NCBI GenBank assembly: GCA_035315345.1
Contig: DATFYA010000195.1
Location: 1 to 46,750 of the forward strand
Length of the DNA stretch: 46,750 bases
Direction of reading: 5' to 3'
From: Candidatus Methylomirabilota bacterium
GTDB lineage: Bacteria > Methylomirabilota > Methylomirabilia > Rokubacteriales > CSP1-6
Positions within the stretch are counted from its first letter, which is position 1; each line of letters starts with the position of its first letter. The notes under the pieces were generated by a model that was not told the DNA's origin, searched no databases, and saw only the letters and a list, made by a program, of their open reading frames with translations. Positions 19,234-27,862 of the stretch are shown piece by piece. Both the position numbers and the translations under genes were made by a program.

Positions 19234-19896
19234 GTGCTGCTGGACTTCGGCGGGACCCTCGACGCCGACGGGTTGACCTGGAAGGAGCGATTCTACCGGC
19301 TCTGGCGCGACGAGGGGGCCGCGGCGAGCCGCGAGGCGTTCGATCCCGTCTTCTACGCGGCCGACGACGCGCTGGTGGGCGCGATCCCGATCACGTGTTC
19401 CTTCGAGGAGACGGTGCATCGACTCGCGCGCGGCCTCGCGACCGCGCTGGCCGTCCGCGACGAGCGCGTGATCGCGCGGGTGGCCGAGCGCTTTCTCGCC
19501 GACGCGCTTCGGCACCTCGCGCGCAATCGCGCGCTGCTGGCGCGGCTGCGGCCGCGCTATCACCTCGGCATCGTGTCCAACTTCTATGGCAACCTCGAAA
19601 CGGTGTGCCATAATGTGTCGGTTCGGCCCCTGCTCGGTGCCGTCGTGGATTCCGAGCGAGTGGGGATCCTGAAGCCCGATCCGCGTATCTTCATGATGGC
19701 GCTGGACGGGCTGGGCGTGAAGCCGGCGGACGCGGTGTTCGTGGGCGATTCGGCGGCGCGGGACATGGCGGGGGCACGGGCGCTCGGCATGCGACACATC
19801 TGGCTGGCCGGAGAGCCGGCGCCACCCGACGGGCCGTGCTGCCCGGGCGATGCGATCATCCAGACGTTTCAGGCCGTGGAGGCGTTGCTTCTCTGA
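19234..19896 (+). CDS. HAD-superfamily protein with DxGGT variant motif
   Basis: A 220-residue HAD-fold protein. The GTG at 19234 places LLDFGGTLD at the very start; the frame is open upstream, and a CTG at 19213 would add seven residues. Motif I is DFGGT, so the second Asp of the usual DxDGT, the general acid/base of phosphatases, is Gly. Motif II is IVSNFYGN, motif III the Lys of ILKPDP, and motif IV FVGDSAARD. The cap has a CSFEETVHRLARG helix. Loss of the second Asp often marks HADs with altered chemistry. The stop overlaps the next start (TGATG), tying it to the nucleotidyltransferase. Confidence 0.8.
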   Translation: MLLDFGGTLDADGLTWKERFYRLWRDEGAAASREAFDPVFYAADDALVGAIPITCSFEETVHRLARGLATALAVRDERVIARVAERFLADALRHLARNRALLARLRPRYHLGIVSNFYGNLETVCHNVSVRPLLGAVVDSERVGILKPDPRIFMMALDGLGVKPADAVFVGDSAARDMAGARALGMRHIWLAGEPAPPDGPCCPGDAIIQTFQAVEALLL

Positions 19897-20603
19897 TGAC
19901 CGGGGCGGTGCGCGGGGGGATCATCGCGGCGGGCGAGGGCCGCCGCCTGCGGCGAGACGGCTTCACCGCTCCCAAGCCGCTGGTGGAAGTGGCCGGCGTG
20001 CCCCTGATCGGCGCGGTCCTGCGCAACTTCGAGGCGGCGGGCGTCACCTCGATCACCATCATCGTGAACGAGGACGAGCGCGCGTGCGTGGAGTGGGTGC
20101 GCGCGCATCGCGCCTCGCTCGACGTGGAGTTCATCGTGAAGACCACCGCCTCCTCGCTGGAGAGCTTCCGCGAGGTGACCGGGCGCGGGCCGGCCGGCCC
20201 GATGCTGGTCTCCACGGTGGACGCGTGGTGCGCGCCGGAAGACTTCGCGCGCTTCGCGGCCGCGGCCGCGCGCCGCCCCGACGCCGCGACCGTGCTCGCG
20301 GTCACCCCGCTCGTGGCGGACGAGAAGCCCCTCTGGGTGACGCTCGGGCCGGCCGGGCGCGTGCAGGCCATCGGTGACCCGGGCGGCGGGCTCGTCACCG
20401 CCGGGGTGTATCGCGTCTCCGAGCGCGCGCGCCGCATCGAGTCGGCGCCCGCGCTCGAGCGTCTGCGCGAGTACCTCGGGTGGCTGCGCGCGAGCGGCGA
20501 GCCGATGTTCGGTGAGATCATCGAGACGGTGGTGGACGTGGATCGGAGGGAAGACGTGGCCAGCGCGGAGGCGCTCGCGGGCCGGCGAGCGGGGCGTGCC
20601 TGA
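19896..20603 (+). CDS. nucleotidyltransferase (MobA-like / NDP-sugar pyrophosphorylase fold)
   Basis: A 235-residue nucleotidyltransferase beginning at the ATG in TGATG. The signature GIIAAGEGRRLRRDG with APKPLVEVAGVPLIGAVL matches enzymes that activate sugar- or polyol-phosphates with CTP, UTP or GTP. STVDAWCAPEDF corresponds to the metal-binding Asp region, and GDPGGGLVTAGVYRV to the sugar-binding part. It is short, with no C-terminal hexapeptide repeats. Downstream lies a CDP-alcohol phosphotransferase whose own nucleotidyltransferase domain looks dead, so this gene may supply the CDP-activated alcohol. Nucleotide and substrate are inferred. Confidence 0.82.
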   Translation: MTGAVRGGIIAAGEGRRLRRDGFTAPKPLVEVAGVPLIGAVLRNFEAAGVTSITIIVNEDERACVEWVRAHRASLDVEFIVKTTASSLESFREVTGRGPAGPMLVSTVDAWCAPEDFARFAAAAARRPDAATVLAVTPLVADEKPLWVTLGPAGRVQAIGDPGGGLVTAGVYRVSERARRIESAPALERLREYLGWLRASGEPMFGEIIETVVDVDRREDVASAEALAGRRAGRA

Positions 20604-20620
20604 GCCGGGGAGGACGTGAG

Positions 20621-21469
20621 GTGAGCGAGCCGAGATACTGGGGCCTCTTCCGCGAGCGCGAGCACTCGCCGGGACGCGAGAGCGACGACGCCGAGATCCT
20701 CCGACTGACCGCCAAGCATCTGGAGAGCCGCGGCGCGCAGGTGGAGCTGAAGGCCCCCGAGGAGCTCGGGGCCGACGAGACGCCGCCCGACGGGGTGTTC
20801 CTGATGTGCGAGCGGATGGAGGCGCTGCGGGTCCTGCTCGGCTGGCAGGAGCGCGGGATCCGTCAGGTCAACGCGCCCCTCGCGGTGCTCAACACCTACC
20901 GGGAGCGGATGATCGCGCAGCTCCGCGAGGCCAACGTGCCCTTCATCGAGAGCCGGATCGTCTCGACCCGGGGCGGGGAGGCGGGCGTCCGGGCCGCGGT
21001 GTGGGTGAAGCGGCCCGACGTGCACAACACCCAGGAGGGCGACGTGGTTTTCGCGGACGACGAGCGCGCGGTCGGGGCCGCGCTGGCCGGCCTGGCCGCA
21101 CGCGGCATGACCACCGCGGTGCTGCAGCCGCACGTGCCCGGCGACCTGATCAAGTTCTACGGCGTCGGCGGCGGAGGCGGCGCGGACGGCGCACCCGCGT
21201 GGTTCCGCTGGTTCTACCACCGGGACCAGCGGCTCGGCGGGCACGTGTTCGATCCGGCCCACCTCGCGCGGCTCGTGCGGGCGGCCGCCTCCGCGCTCGG
21301 CCTCGAGGTCTACGGGGGCGACGCCATCGCCTCCGGCCACGGCGCGCTGACCCTGATCGATCTCAACGCGTGGCCGAGCTTCGCGCTCTATCGCGACGAG
21401 GCCGCGCCGGTGATCGCCTCCTATCTCTCGCTGCGCTTCGGAGGCGGGCCCCTCGGAGGCCGACCATGA
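20621..21469 (+). CDS. ATP-grasp domain protein
   Basis: A 282-residue protein from a GTG with GGGAGGA upstream. The N-terminal part holds an alpha/beta region (LTAKHLESRGAQVEL, GVFLMCERM). The ATP-grasp part has NTYRERMIAQLREANVPF, AAVWVKRPD, the hinge-like LQPHVPGDLIKFYGVGG and the metal-binding LTLIDLNAWPSFALYRDEA (Asp-x-Asn-x-x-Pro). The layout resembles RimK-like ligases and, more loosely, inositol-polyphosphate kinases, which share a KxYxVG segment and an Asp-x-Asn pair. It could join an amino acid to an amine or carboxylate, or phosphorylate a polyol. Its stop overlaps the aminotransferase start, so the two products are made together. Confidence 0.72.
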   Translation: MSEPRYWGLFREREHSPGRESDDAEILRLTAKHLESRGAQVELKAPEELGADETPPDGVFLMCERMEALRVLLGWQERGIRQVNAPLAVLNTYRERMIAQLREANVPFIESRIVSTRGGEAGVRAAVWVKRPDVHNTQEGDVVFADDERAVGAALAGLAARGMTTAVLQPHVPGDLIKFYGVGGGGGADGAPAWFRWFYHRDQRLGGHVFDPAHLARLVRAAASALGLEVYGGDAIASGHGALTLIDLNAWPSFALYRDEAAPVIASYLSLRFGGGPLGGRP

Positions 21470-22794
21470 CCGCGCCCCGCGAGCCGGGACCCCGGTCGCG
21501 CGAGATCGTGACGCGCGAGGCGCGGCACATCGCGCCCGGCTACCAGTCGTTCGCGCTCTATTCCGGCCTCGCGATGGCCCGCGGCCGCGGATCCAAGCTC
21601 TACGACGAGGACGGGCACGAGTACATCGACTTCATCGCGGGCATCGCGGTCGGCAGCGTGGGACACTGCCACCCGCACTACGTCGAGGCGCTCAAGCGCC
21701 AGGTGGAGACGCTCACCTTCGGCAGCTTCACCACCGAGACCCGCGCGCGCTTCCTCGAGCTGGTCGCCTCGGTGACTCCGGAGGGCCTCGGCCGGATCCA
21801 GCTCTTCTCGGGCGGAGCGGAGGCAGTGGAAGCGGCCCTGCGCCTGGCCAAGGCCGCCACCGGCAAGCAGGAGGTCGTCTCGTTCTGGGGCGGCTTCCAC
21901 GGCAAGACCGGTGGGGTGCTCGGCCTGCTCGGCAGCGAGTTCAAGCATCACCAGGGCCCGTTCCTGCCCGGCCAGTACTCGACGCCCTACGCCGACTGCT
22001 ACCGCTGCCCGCTCAAGCTGCGCTATCCGGATTGCGGCATCGCGTGCGCCGAGTACGTGCGCGACGTCATCCGCTACCAGACCGCGGGAGAGATCGCCGC
22101 GATCATCGTCGAGCCGATCCAGGGCACCGCCGGCAACATCATCCCCCCCGACGGCTTCCTGCGGGCCGTCCAGTCGGTGGCCCGGGATCACGGGGCGCTC
22201 TTCTTCGCGGACGAGATGATCACCGGCTTCGGGCGCACCGGGGCCATGTGGGGCACCGAGCACGAGGGGATCGTCCCCGACATGATGACGGTGGGCAAGG
22301 GCGTGGGCGGCGGCTTTCCGCTGTCCGCGGTGATCTCCACCGACACGCTCACTCAGGCCAAGCCCTGGTCCAACCCGAGCTTCAGCTCGTCCAGCTACGG
22401 CGGCAATCCGCTCGCCTCCGCGGCCGGGCTCGCCGCGCTCCAGATCATTCTCAACGAGGATCTGGTCAAGAACGCGGACCGGGTCGGTGCGGTCATGCTC
22501 GCCGAGCTGCAGCGGCTCAAGGAGAAGTACCGCACGGTCGGCGAGGTGCGCGGGCGCGGCCTGCTGCTCGGCATCGAGCTGGTCGAGGATCGCCAGAGCC
22601 GCAAGCCGCTCGATCGGGCGATCACCCGCGACCTGTACCAGGAATGCCTGCGGCGCGGCTTGCTCTCGATGACCTACGCGCCGACCGTCCGGATCAATCC
22701 GCCGCTGGTCATCACCGAGGAGCTCGCGCGGGAAGGACTGGCCATCCTGGACGAGGCTCTCGGAGCGGTGCTGCGGCGCCATGGGCGGGACTAG
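21466..22794 (+). CDS. class III pyridoxal-phosphate aminotransferase
   Basis: A 442-residue enzyme from the ATG overlapping the ATP-grasp stop. Family marks are FIAGIAVGSVGHCHP, LFSGGAEAVEAALRLAKAATG, VVSFWGGFHGKT, the cofactor-contacting Asp in FFADEMITGFGRTG, and the Schiff-base Lys in MTVGKGVGGGFP. A cysteine-containing loop, CYRCPLKLRYPDCGIAC, resembles the one in archaeal-type 4-aminobutyrate/broad-specificity class III enzymes. It would transfer an amino group to a ketone or aldehyde. The adjacent Gfo/Idh dehydrogenase overlaps it by 14 bases and could generate the keto substrate. Substrate is not determined. Confidence 0.9.
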   Translation: MTAPREPGPRSREIVTREARHIAPGYQSFALYSGLAMARGRGSKLYDEDGHEYIDFIAGIAVGSVGHCHPHYVEALKRQVETLTFGSFTTETRARFLELVASVTPEGLGRIQLFSGGAEAVEAALRLAKAATGKQEVVSFWGGFHGKTGGVLGLLGSEFKHHQGPFLPGQYSTPYADCYRCPLKLRYPDCGIACAEYVRDVIRYQTAGEIAAIIVEPIQGTAGNIIPPDGFLRAVQSVARDHGALFFADEMITGFGRTGAMWGTEHEGIVPDMMTVGKGVGGGFPLSAVISTDTLTQAKPWSNPSFSSSSYGGNPLASAAGLAALQIILNEDLVKNADRVGAVMLAELQRLKEKYRTVGEVRGRGLLLGIELVEDRQSRKPLDRAITRDLYQECLRRGLLSMTYAPTVRINPPLVITEELAREGLAILDEALGAVLRRHGRD

Positions 22795-23833
22795 GAGGCT
22801 GCGCGGCGCCGTCATCGGGCTGGGGAACGTCGCGGTGAACGGTCATCTGCCCGGCTGGCGAGAGCGGGCCGACTGCGCGATCGTGGCCGCGACGGACGCG
22901 AGCCCGGGACGCCAGGACGCCTGCCGGGGCGCGCTGCCCGAGGCGCGGTGGCACGACTCGGTCGAGTCGCTCCTGGCCTCCGACGATCTCGACTTCGTCG
23001 ACATCTGCACGCCGCCCTCGAGTCACGCCGGCCTGATCGAGGCCGCGCTCGCCCGCTCGCTCCACGTGCTGTGCGAGAAGCCGCTGGTCGGCTCCCTCGC
23101 CGAGCTGGATCGGCTGGCCGCCCTCGCGCGCGCGGCCGGCGTCGCGTTCCACACCGTGCACAACTGGCACCACGCGCCGCTGGTGCGCGCCGCCGACGCG
23201 GCGATCCGCGCCGGCCGCATCGGCGCGGTCCGCGAGGTGGTCTGGCAGACCCTCCGCACCCGGCCCGCGGTGGCCGCCAACGGCGACGGCTGGCGCGTGG
23301 ATCCCGAGATCGGCGGCGGCGGGGTGCTCACCGACCACGGCTGGCACGTCTCCTACGTGATCCCGCGCTGGGTGGGCGCGCGGCCCGAGGCGGTGAGCGC
23401 GCGCCTCGAGACGCGGCGGCATCGCCGCTTCGCGGTCGAGGACACCGCCACCGTGCGGCTGCATTTCCCCGACGCGGTCGCCGACATCGTGCTGACCTGG
23501 GCCGCCGAGACCCGGGAGAACCACGCGCGGGTCATCGGGACCGCCGGGCGGATCGAGATCGAGGACGACGCCCTCGTCCTCACCACGGACGGTCGCGAGG
23601 AGCGCCGCCGATATCCGCCGCCGCTGTCCGACGGCTCGGCGCACCCGGACTGGTTCACCGCGATCGCCGACGAGTTCATCGCGCGCGTGCGCGACCGCGG
23701 CGCCCGCGAGTCGAGCGCCAACCTGGACGAGGCGGCGGTCTGCATCGCGGTGGAGCACGGCGCGCGGGAGTCGAGCCGCAGCGGCGGCGGGCGCCGCGCC
23801 CTCTCCGCCGGAGCGGTCGGATCCGCGCGGTGA
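22781..23833 (+). CDS. Gfo/Idh/MocA-family NAD(P)-dependent oxidoreductase
   Basis: A 350-residue dehydrogenase starting at an ATG 14 bases inside the aminotransferase gene. The Rossmann motif is GAVIGLGNVAVNGH, followed by DICTPPSSHAGL and the conserved CEKPLVGS with catalytic Lys. The second domain contains GGGGVLTDHGWHVSYVI, where the Asp and His would be substrate residues. Family members oxidise sugars or inositol or reduce ketones. The C-terminal 30 residues are low-complexity (Ser/Gly/Arg/Ala). Its stop overlaps the next start (GTGA). In this cluster a polyol dehydrogenase role feeding the aminotransferase is plausible but inferred. Confidence 0.88.
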   Translation: MGGTRRLRGAVIGLGNVAVNGHLPGWRERADCAIVAATDASPGRQDACRGALPEARWHDSVESLLASDDLDFVDICTPPSSHAGLIEAALARSLHVLCEKPLVGSLAELDRLAALARAAGVAFHTVHNWHHAPLVRAADAAIRAGRIGAVREVVWQTLRTRPAVAANGDGWRVDPEIGGGGVLTDHGWHVSYVIPRWVGARPEAVSARLETRRHRRFAVEDTATVRLHFPDAVADIVLTWAAETRENHARVIGTAGRIEIEDDALVLTTDGREERRRYPPPLSDGSAHPDWFTAIADEFIARVRDRGARESSANLDEAAVCIAVEHGARESSRSGGGRRALSAGAVGSAR

Positions 23834-24993
23834 CCACCCTCCTGCCGACGGCGGCGGTGTCGGTGCCCAGCGTGCTGGTCGTGCTGCCGGCGCCGCCCGG
23901 CAAGGGACTGCCCCCGGACACCGTGATCGCCGGGCTGCCGCTGCTGCGCCGCATCGTGCTCGCGGCGACCCGGGCCGGCTTCGAGCGGATCCTGGTGCAT
24001 CGGGGCGCCTGTCCGGAGCCGCGGCTGCTCGAGGGCACCGGCGCGGTGGTGCTCGACGGCGGCGCCGGGACGCCGTCGCCGGATCGGGTGGTCCTGCTGC
24101 CGGTGAACGTGCTGCCGCAGGCCCGCTGGCTCCGCGGGCTGCGCGAGATGCCGCTCGAGCCGGAGACGATCCTGGTGGACTCCTCGATGGTGGCGGCGCT
24201 GGAGAGCGCGGGCGGCGGCGACGTCCTCCGCACCGCGGGCGAGTGCTCGGCGCCGCACGACCTGGTCGCCTCCCTCTCGCGCCGCCTGCCGAGCATCGCC
24301 CCCGCGGGGGACCCGGCGGGGCGATTCGCGGTCGAGGGCGCCGGCGGGGTGAAGGCGGCCGAGGACTGGCTGCTGCGCGGGCTCATCAAGGACACCGAGG
24401 GGTTCATGTCGCGTCACGTGGAGCGGCGCATCTCGCTGGCCGTGACCCGCCGGCTCGTGAGCACGTCGATCACTCCGAACGTGATGACGCTGGTGAGCCT
24501 CGCGGTGGGGCTCAGCAGCGCGCCGTTCTTTCTCTCGGTGGATCCGCTGACCCAGGTGATCGGCAGCCTGCTCTTCCTGACCCACTCCATCCTCGACGGC
24601 TGCGACGGCGAGCTGGCCCGCCTGAAGTTCCTCGAGTCCCCGGCCGGGGCCCGCCTCGACTTCTGGGGCGACAACCTGGTTCACGTCGCGGTCTTCACCT
24701 GCATGGGAGTCGGCTGGAGCATGGCCATCGACGCCCTCTGGCCGCTCGCGCTCGGCATGCTCGCCGTCACCGGGACCGGCCTGTCCGCGGTCCTGGTCTC
24801 CCAGCAGAACGGGGCGCGGTCCGCGTCGGGGGCCCGCCTCGCCGAGGCGCTCGCCAACCGCGATTTCATCTATCTGGTCATCGTCCTGGCCTGCTTCGGC
24901 CGTGCCCAGTGGTTCCTGGTGTGCGTCGCGCTCGGGACGCCGATCTTCATGATGCTGGTCCGCTGGGGCGCCGGCCGGCGACGGGCCAAGTGA
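23830..24993 (+). CDS. CDP-alcohol phosphatidyltransferase with degenerate N-terminal nucleotidyltransferase-like domain
   Basis: A 387-residue protein from a GTG overlapping the previous stop. The first 190 residues follow a nucleotidyltransferase fold pattern (GLPLLRRIVLAATRAGFERILV), but the glycine-rich nucleotide-binding signature is replaced by VLPAPPGKGLPPD. The second half is a membrane enzyme with the full CDP-alcohol phosphotransferase motif beginning DGCDGELAR and continuing through G-x3-D-x3-D (LDFWGD), plus several helices. It would move a phospho-alcohol from a CDP carrier to an acceptor. The architecture parallels bifunctional inositol-1-phosphate cytidylyltransferase/di-inositol-phosphate synthases, but with a probably inactive first domain. 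The separate nucleotidyltransferase at 19896 may replace it. Confidence 0.85.
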   Translation: MTTLLPTAAVSVPSVLVVLPAPPGKGLPPDTVIAGLPLLRRIVLAATRAGFERILVHRGACPEPRLLEGTGAVVLDGGAGTPSPDRVVLLPVNVLPQARWLRGLREMPLEPETILVDSSMVAALESAGGGDVLRTAGECSAPHDLVASLSRRLPSIAPAGDPAGRFAVEGAGGVKAAEDWLLRGLIKDTEGFMSRHVERRISLAVTRRLVSTSITPNVMTLVSLAVGLSSAPFFLSVDPLTQVIGSLLFLTHSILDGCDGELARLKFLESPAGARLDFWGDNLVHVAVFTCMGVGWSMAIDALWPLALGMLAVTGTGLSAVLVSQQNGARSASGARLAEALANRDFIYLVIVLACFGRAQWFLVCVALGTPIFMMLVRWGAGRRRAK

Positions 24994-24994
24994 C

Positions 24995-26569
24995 GTGGCC
25001 GGCTTCCTCGACGTCATCCTCCGTGGGCTGATCCTGGCGGCGCAGGCCGTCGCCGTCGGCGGCGTCTGCTTCCTGCTGCTGGTCCTGCGGCCCTTCGGCT
25101 CCCGGCCGGTGCCGGACCTCGTCACGCGCGCTCGGTCGCTCGGGCTCATCGCGCTGGGCGCGCTGGTCCTCGCGATCGGCCAGACGCTGGCGCTGGCGAG
25201 CGAGCTGTACGTGCTGCTCCACGATGCGGTCTGGCCCCTGATGGCCGCGGTCCAGACGCTCTACGTGCAGGTGAGCCTCGTGCGCATCCTGGCCGGCGTG
25301 GCCCTGGCCGCCTGCGCGCTCCAGCTCCGTCGCGAGCCCGAGGAGCGCCGCGGCCTCTGGGCCGCGATCGGGCTGCTCGCGGCCACGATCGTGGCGGCCG
25401 CGCCGTGGACCAGCCACGCGGCGGCCCGGCTCGAGTCGCGCGGGCCCCTGCTGCTGCTCGACGGGGCCCACCAGGTCGCGGCGATGGCGTGGGTGGGCGG
25501 GCTCGTGCACCTGATCGCGGCGGCGATCGCGCGCGGGCCGCGGCCCTGGCCGGTGGCCCTGCTGCAGCGGTTCTCCAATCTGGCGCTCACCTCGGTGGTG
25601 GTCCTGGTGGCCGCGGGCGTCGGGCTCTCGATCTACTACGTCGACGACGTCTCGGCCCTCGTCGGCACCGCCTACGGCCTGATGGTGATGACCAAGGTGG
25701 TGATGCTGGCCGGGCTGCTCGTGCTGGGCGCGCTGAACTCGCGCGCGATCCGCCGCATGGACGGCCGTGTCGAGGCCGACCAGGTCACGATGCGCCGCTT
25801 CGTCGAGGTCGAGGTGGGCCTCGGCCTCACCGTGCTCTTCGCGGCCGCCTCGCTCACCTCGCTGCCGCCCGCGGTCGATCTCACCCACGATCGCGCGACC
25901 CTGGCCGAGGTCGCCGGGCGATTCACGCCCCGGATGCCGACGCTGCGCTCCCCGTCGATCGACGAGATGCCCATCGACGACCCCGACGCCCCGCGCACCG
26001 ACGCCGACCGCGCCTGGTCCGAGTTCAACCACCACGTCTCCGGGCTCCTCGTGCTCGTCATGGGCCTGCTGGCGATCCTGCACGCCTCCGGTCACGCCCG
26101 CTGGGCACGGCACTGGCCGCTGGTGTTCCTCGCGTTGGCCGCCTTCATGATGGTGCGGAGCGACCCCGGCTCGTGGCCGCTCGGGCCGGAGGGCTTCTGG
26201 GAAGGCTGGCTGGTCGCGACGGTGATGCAGCATCGGATCTTCACGGTCCTGGTGGTGGCCTTCGGGATCTTCGAATGGATGGTCCGCACCGGGCGGATGC
26301 GCTCGCGCCGGGCCGCGCTGATCTTCCCCCTGCTGTGCGCCCTCGGCGGCGGCCTGCTGCTGACGCACTCGCACGCCGCGCAGAACCTCAAGGACGAGTT
26401 CCTGCTGGAAGTGACGCACACGCCGCTCGGCGTGCTCGCGATGATGATCGGCTGGACCCGCTGGCTCGAGCTACGCCTGCCCGAGGGACGCCAGCGCCTG
26501 CCCCGCGGTATCTGGGCCATCGGGCTGGCCCTCATCGGCGTCCTCCTGATCTTCTACCGCGAGAGCTAG
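24995..26569 (+). CDS. large CopD-like polytopic membrane protein
   Basis: A 524-residue inner membrane protein from a GTG one base after the preceding stop. The first 290 residues resemble the CopD copper-resistance domain: hydrophobic helices with LLLLDGAHQVAAMAWVGGLVHL and LMVMTKVVMLAGLLVLGALNSRAI. A cytoplasmic or periplasmic stretch of about 50 residues follows, then a second set of helices with HHVSGLLVLVMGL, TVMQHRIFTVLV and LLTHSHAAQNLKDEFLLEVTHTPLG. The scattered His residues inside membrane helices are candidate metal or haem ligands. It ends the long plus-strand operon. A copper role is inferred; it is not obviously connected to the lipid-like cluster upstream. Confidence 0.78.
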   Translation: MAGFLDVILRGLILAAQAVAVGGVCFLLLVLRPFGSRPVPDLVTRARSLGLIALGALVLAIGQTLALASELYVLLHDAVWPLMAAVQTLYVQVSLVRILAGVALAACALQLRREPEERRGLWAAIGLLAATIVAAAPWTSHAAARLESRGPLLLLDGAHQVAAMAWVGGLVHLIAAAIARGPRPWPVALLQRFSNLALTSVVVLVAAGVGLSIYYVDDVSALVGTAYGLMVMTKVVMLAGLLVLGALNSRAIRRMDGRVEADQVTMRRFVEVEVGLGLTVLFAAASLTSLPPAVDLTHDRATLAEVAGRFTPRMPTLRSPSIDEMPIDDPDAPRTDADRAWSEFNHHVSGLLVLVMGLLAILHASGHARWARHWPLVFLALAAFMMVRSDPGSWPLGPEGFWEGWLVATVMQHRIFTVLVVAFGIFEWMVRTGRMRSRRAALIFPLLCALGGGLLLTHSHAAQNLKDEFLLEVTHTPLGVLAMMIGWTRWLELRLPEGRQRLPRGIWAIGLALIGVLLIFYRES

Positions 26570-26601
26570 CTCGGGCCGCTCGAAGCTTGTCCTACGCCCG
26601 C

Positions 26602-26633
26602 GGAAATGTCGTAATGCAAGACCTGACCCCTGT
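26602..26633. repeat. short dispersed-repeat-like tail between convergent genes
   Basis: Between the CopD-like gene and the convergent methyltransferase lies GAAATGTCGTAATG followed by CAAGACCTGACCCC. I recall the word GCAAGACCTGACCCC, read as GGGGTCAGGTCTTGC on the other strand, as a recurring flank of REP-type or RAYT transposase elements in many environmental genomes. There is no transposase here, so this would be a remnant. The recall has not been checked against a database. Confidence 0.3.
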
Positions 26634-26635
26634 GC

Positions 26636-27799
<1,164 letters not shown>

Positions 27800-27813
27800 C
27801 GGATCGTGTCCCG

Positions 27814-27836
27814 CTCCCCGTCGGGAGAGGGGCCCC
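27814..27836. repeat. CTCCC/GGGAG palindrome related to REP-like element
   Basis: CTCCC at 27814-27818 pairs with GGGAG at 27823-27827 across CGTC, followed by AGGGGCCCC. The stem and the following purine run resemble the longer CCCTCTCCCC/GGGGAGAGGG palindrome at 44990-45012, suggesting two copies of one dispersed repeat family in this window. Confidence 0.4.
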
Positions 27837-27844
27837 ATCTCCCA

Positions 27845-27862
27845 AGAGGCGCGGACGCCTCT
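27845..27862 (-). terminator. hairpin at the end of the SAM methyltransferase gene
   Basis: AGAGGCG pairs perfectly with CGCCTCT across the loop CGGA. It overlaps the stop codon of the minus-strand methyltransferase at 27861. No U-tract follows, so it is a terminator-like or mRNA-stabilising hairpin rather than a certain intrinsic terminator. Confidence 0.35.
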
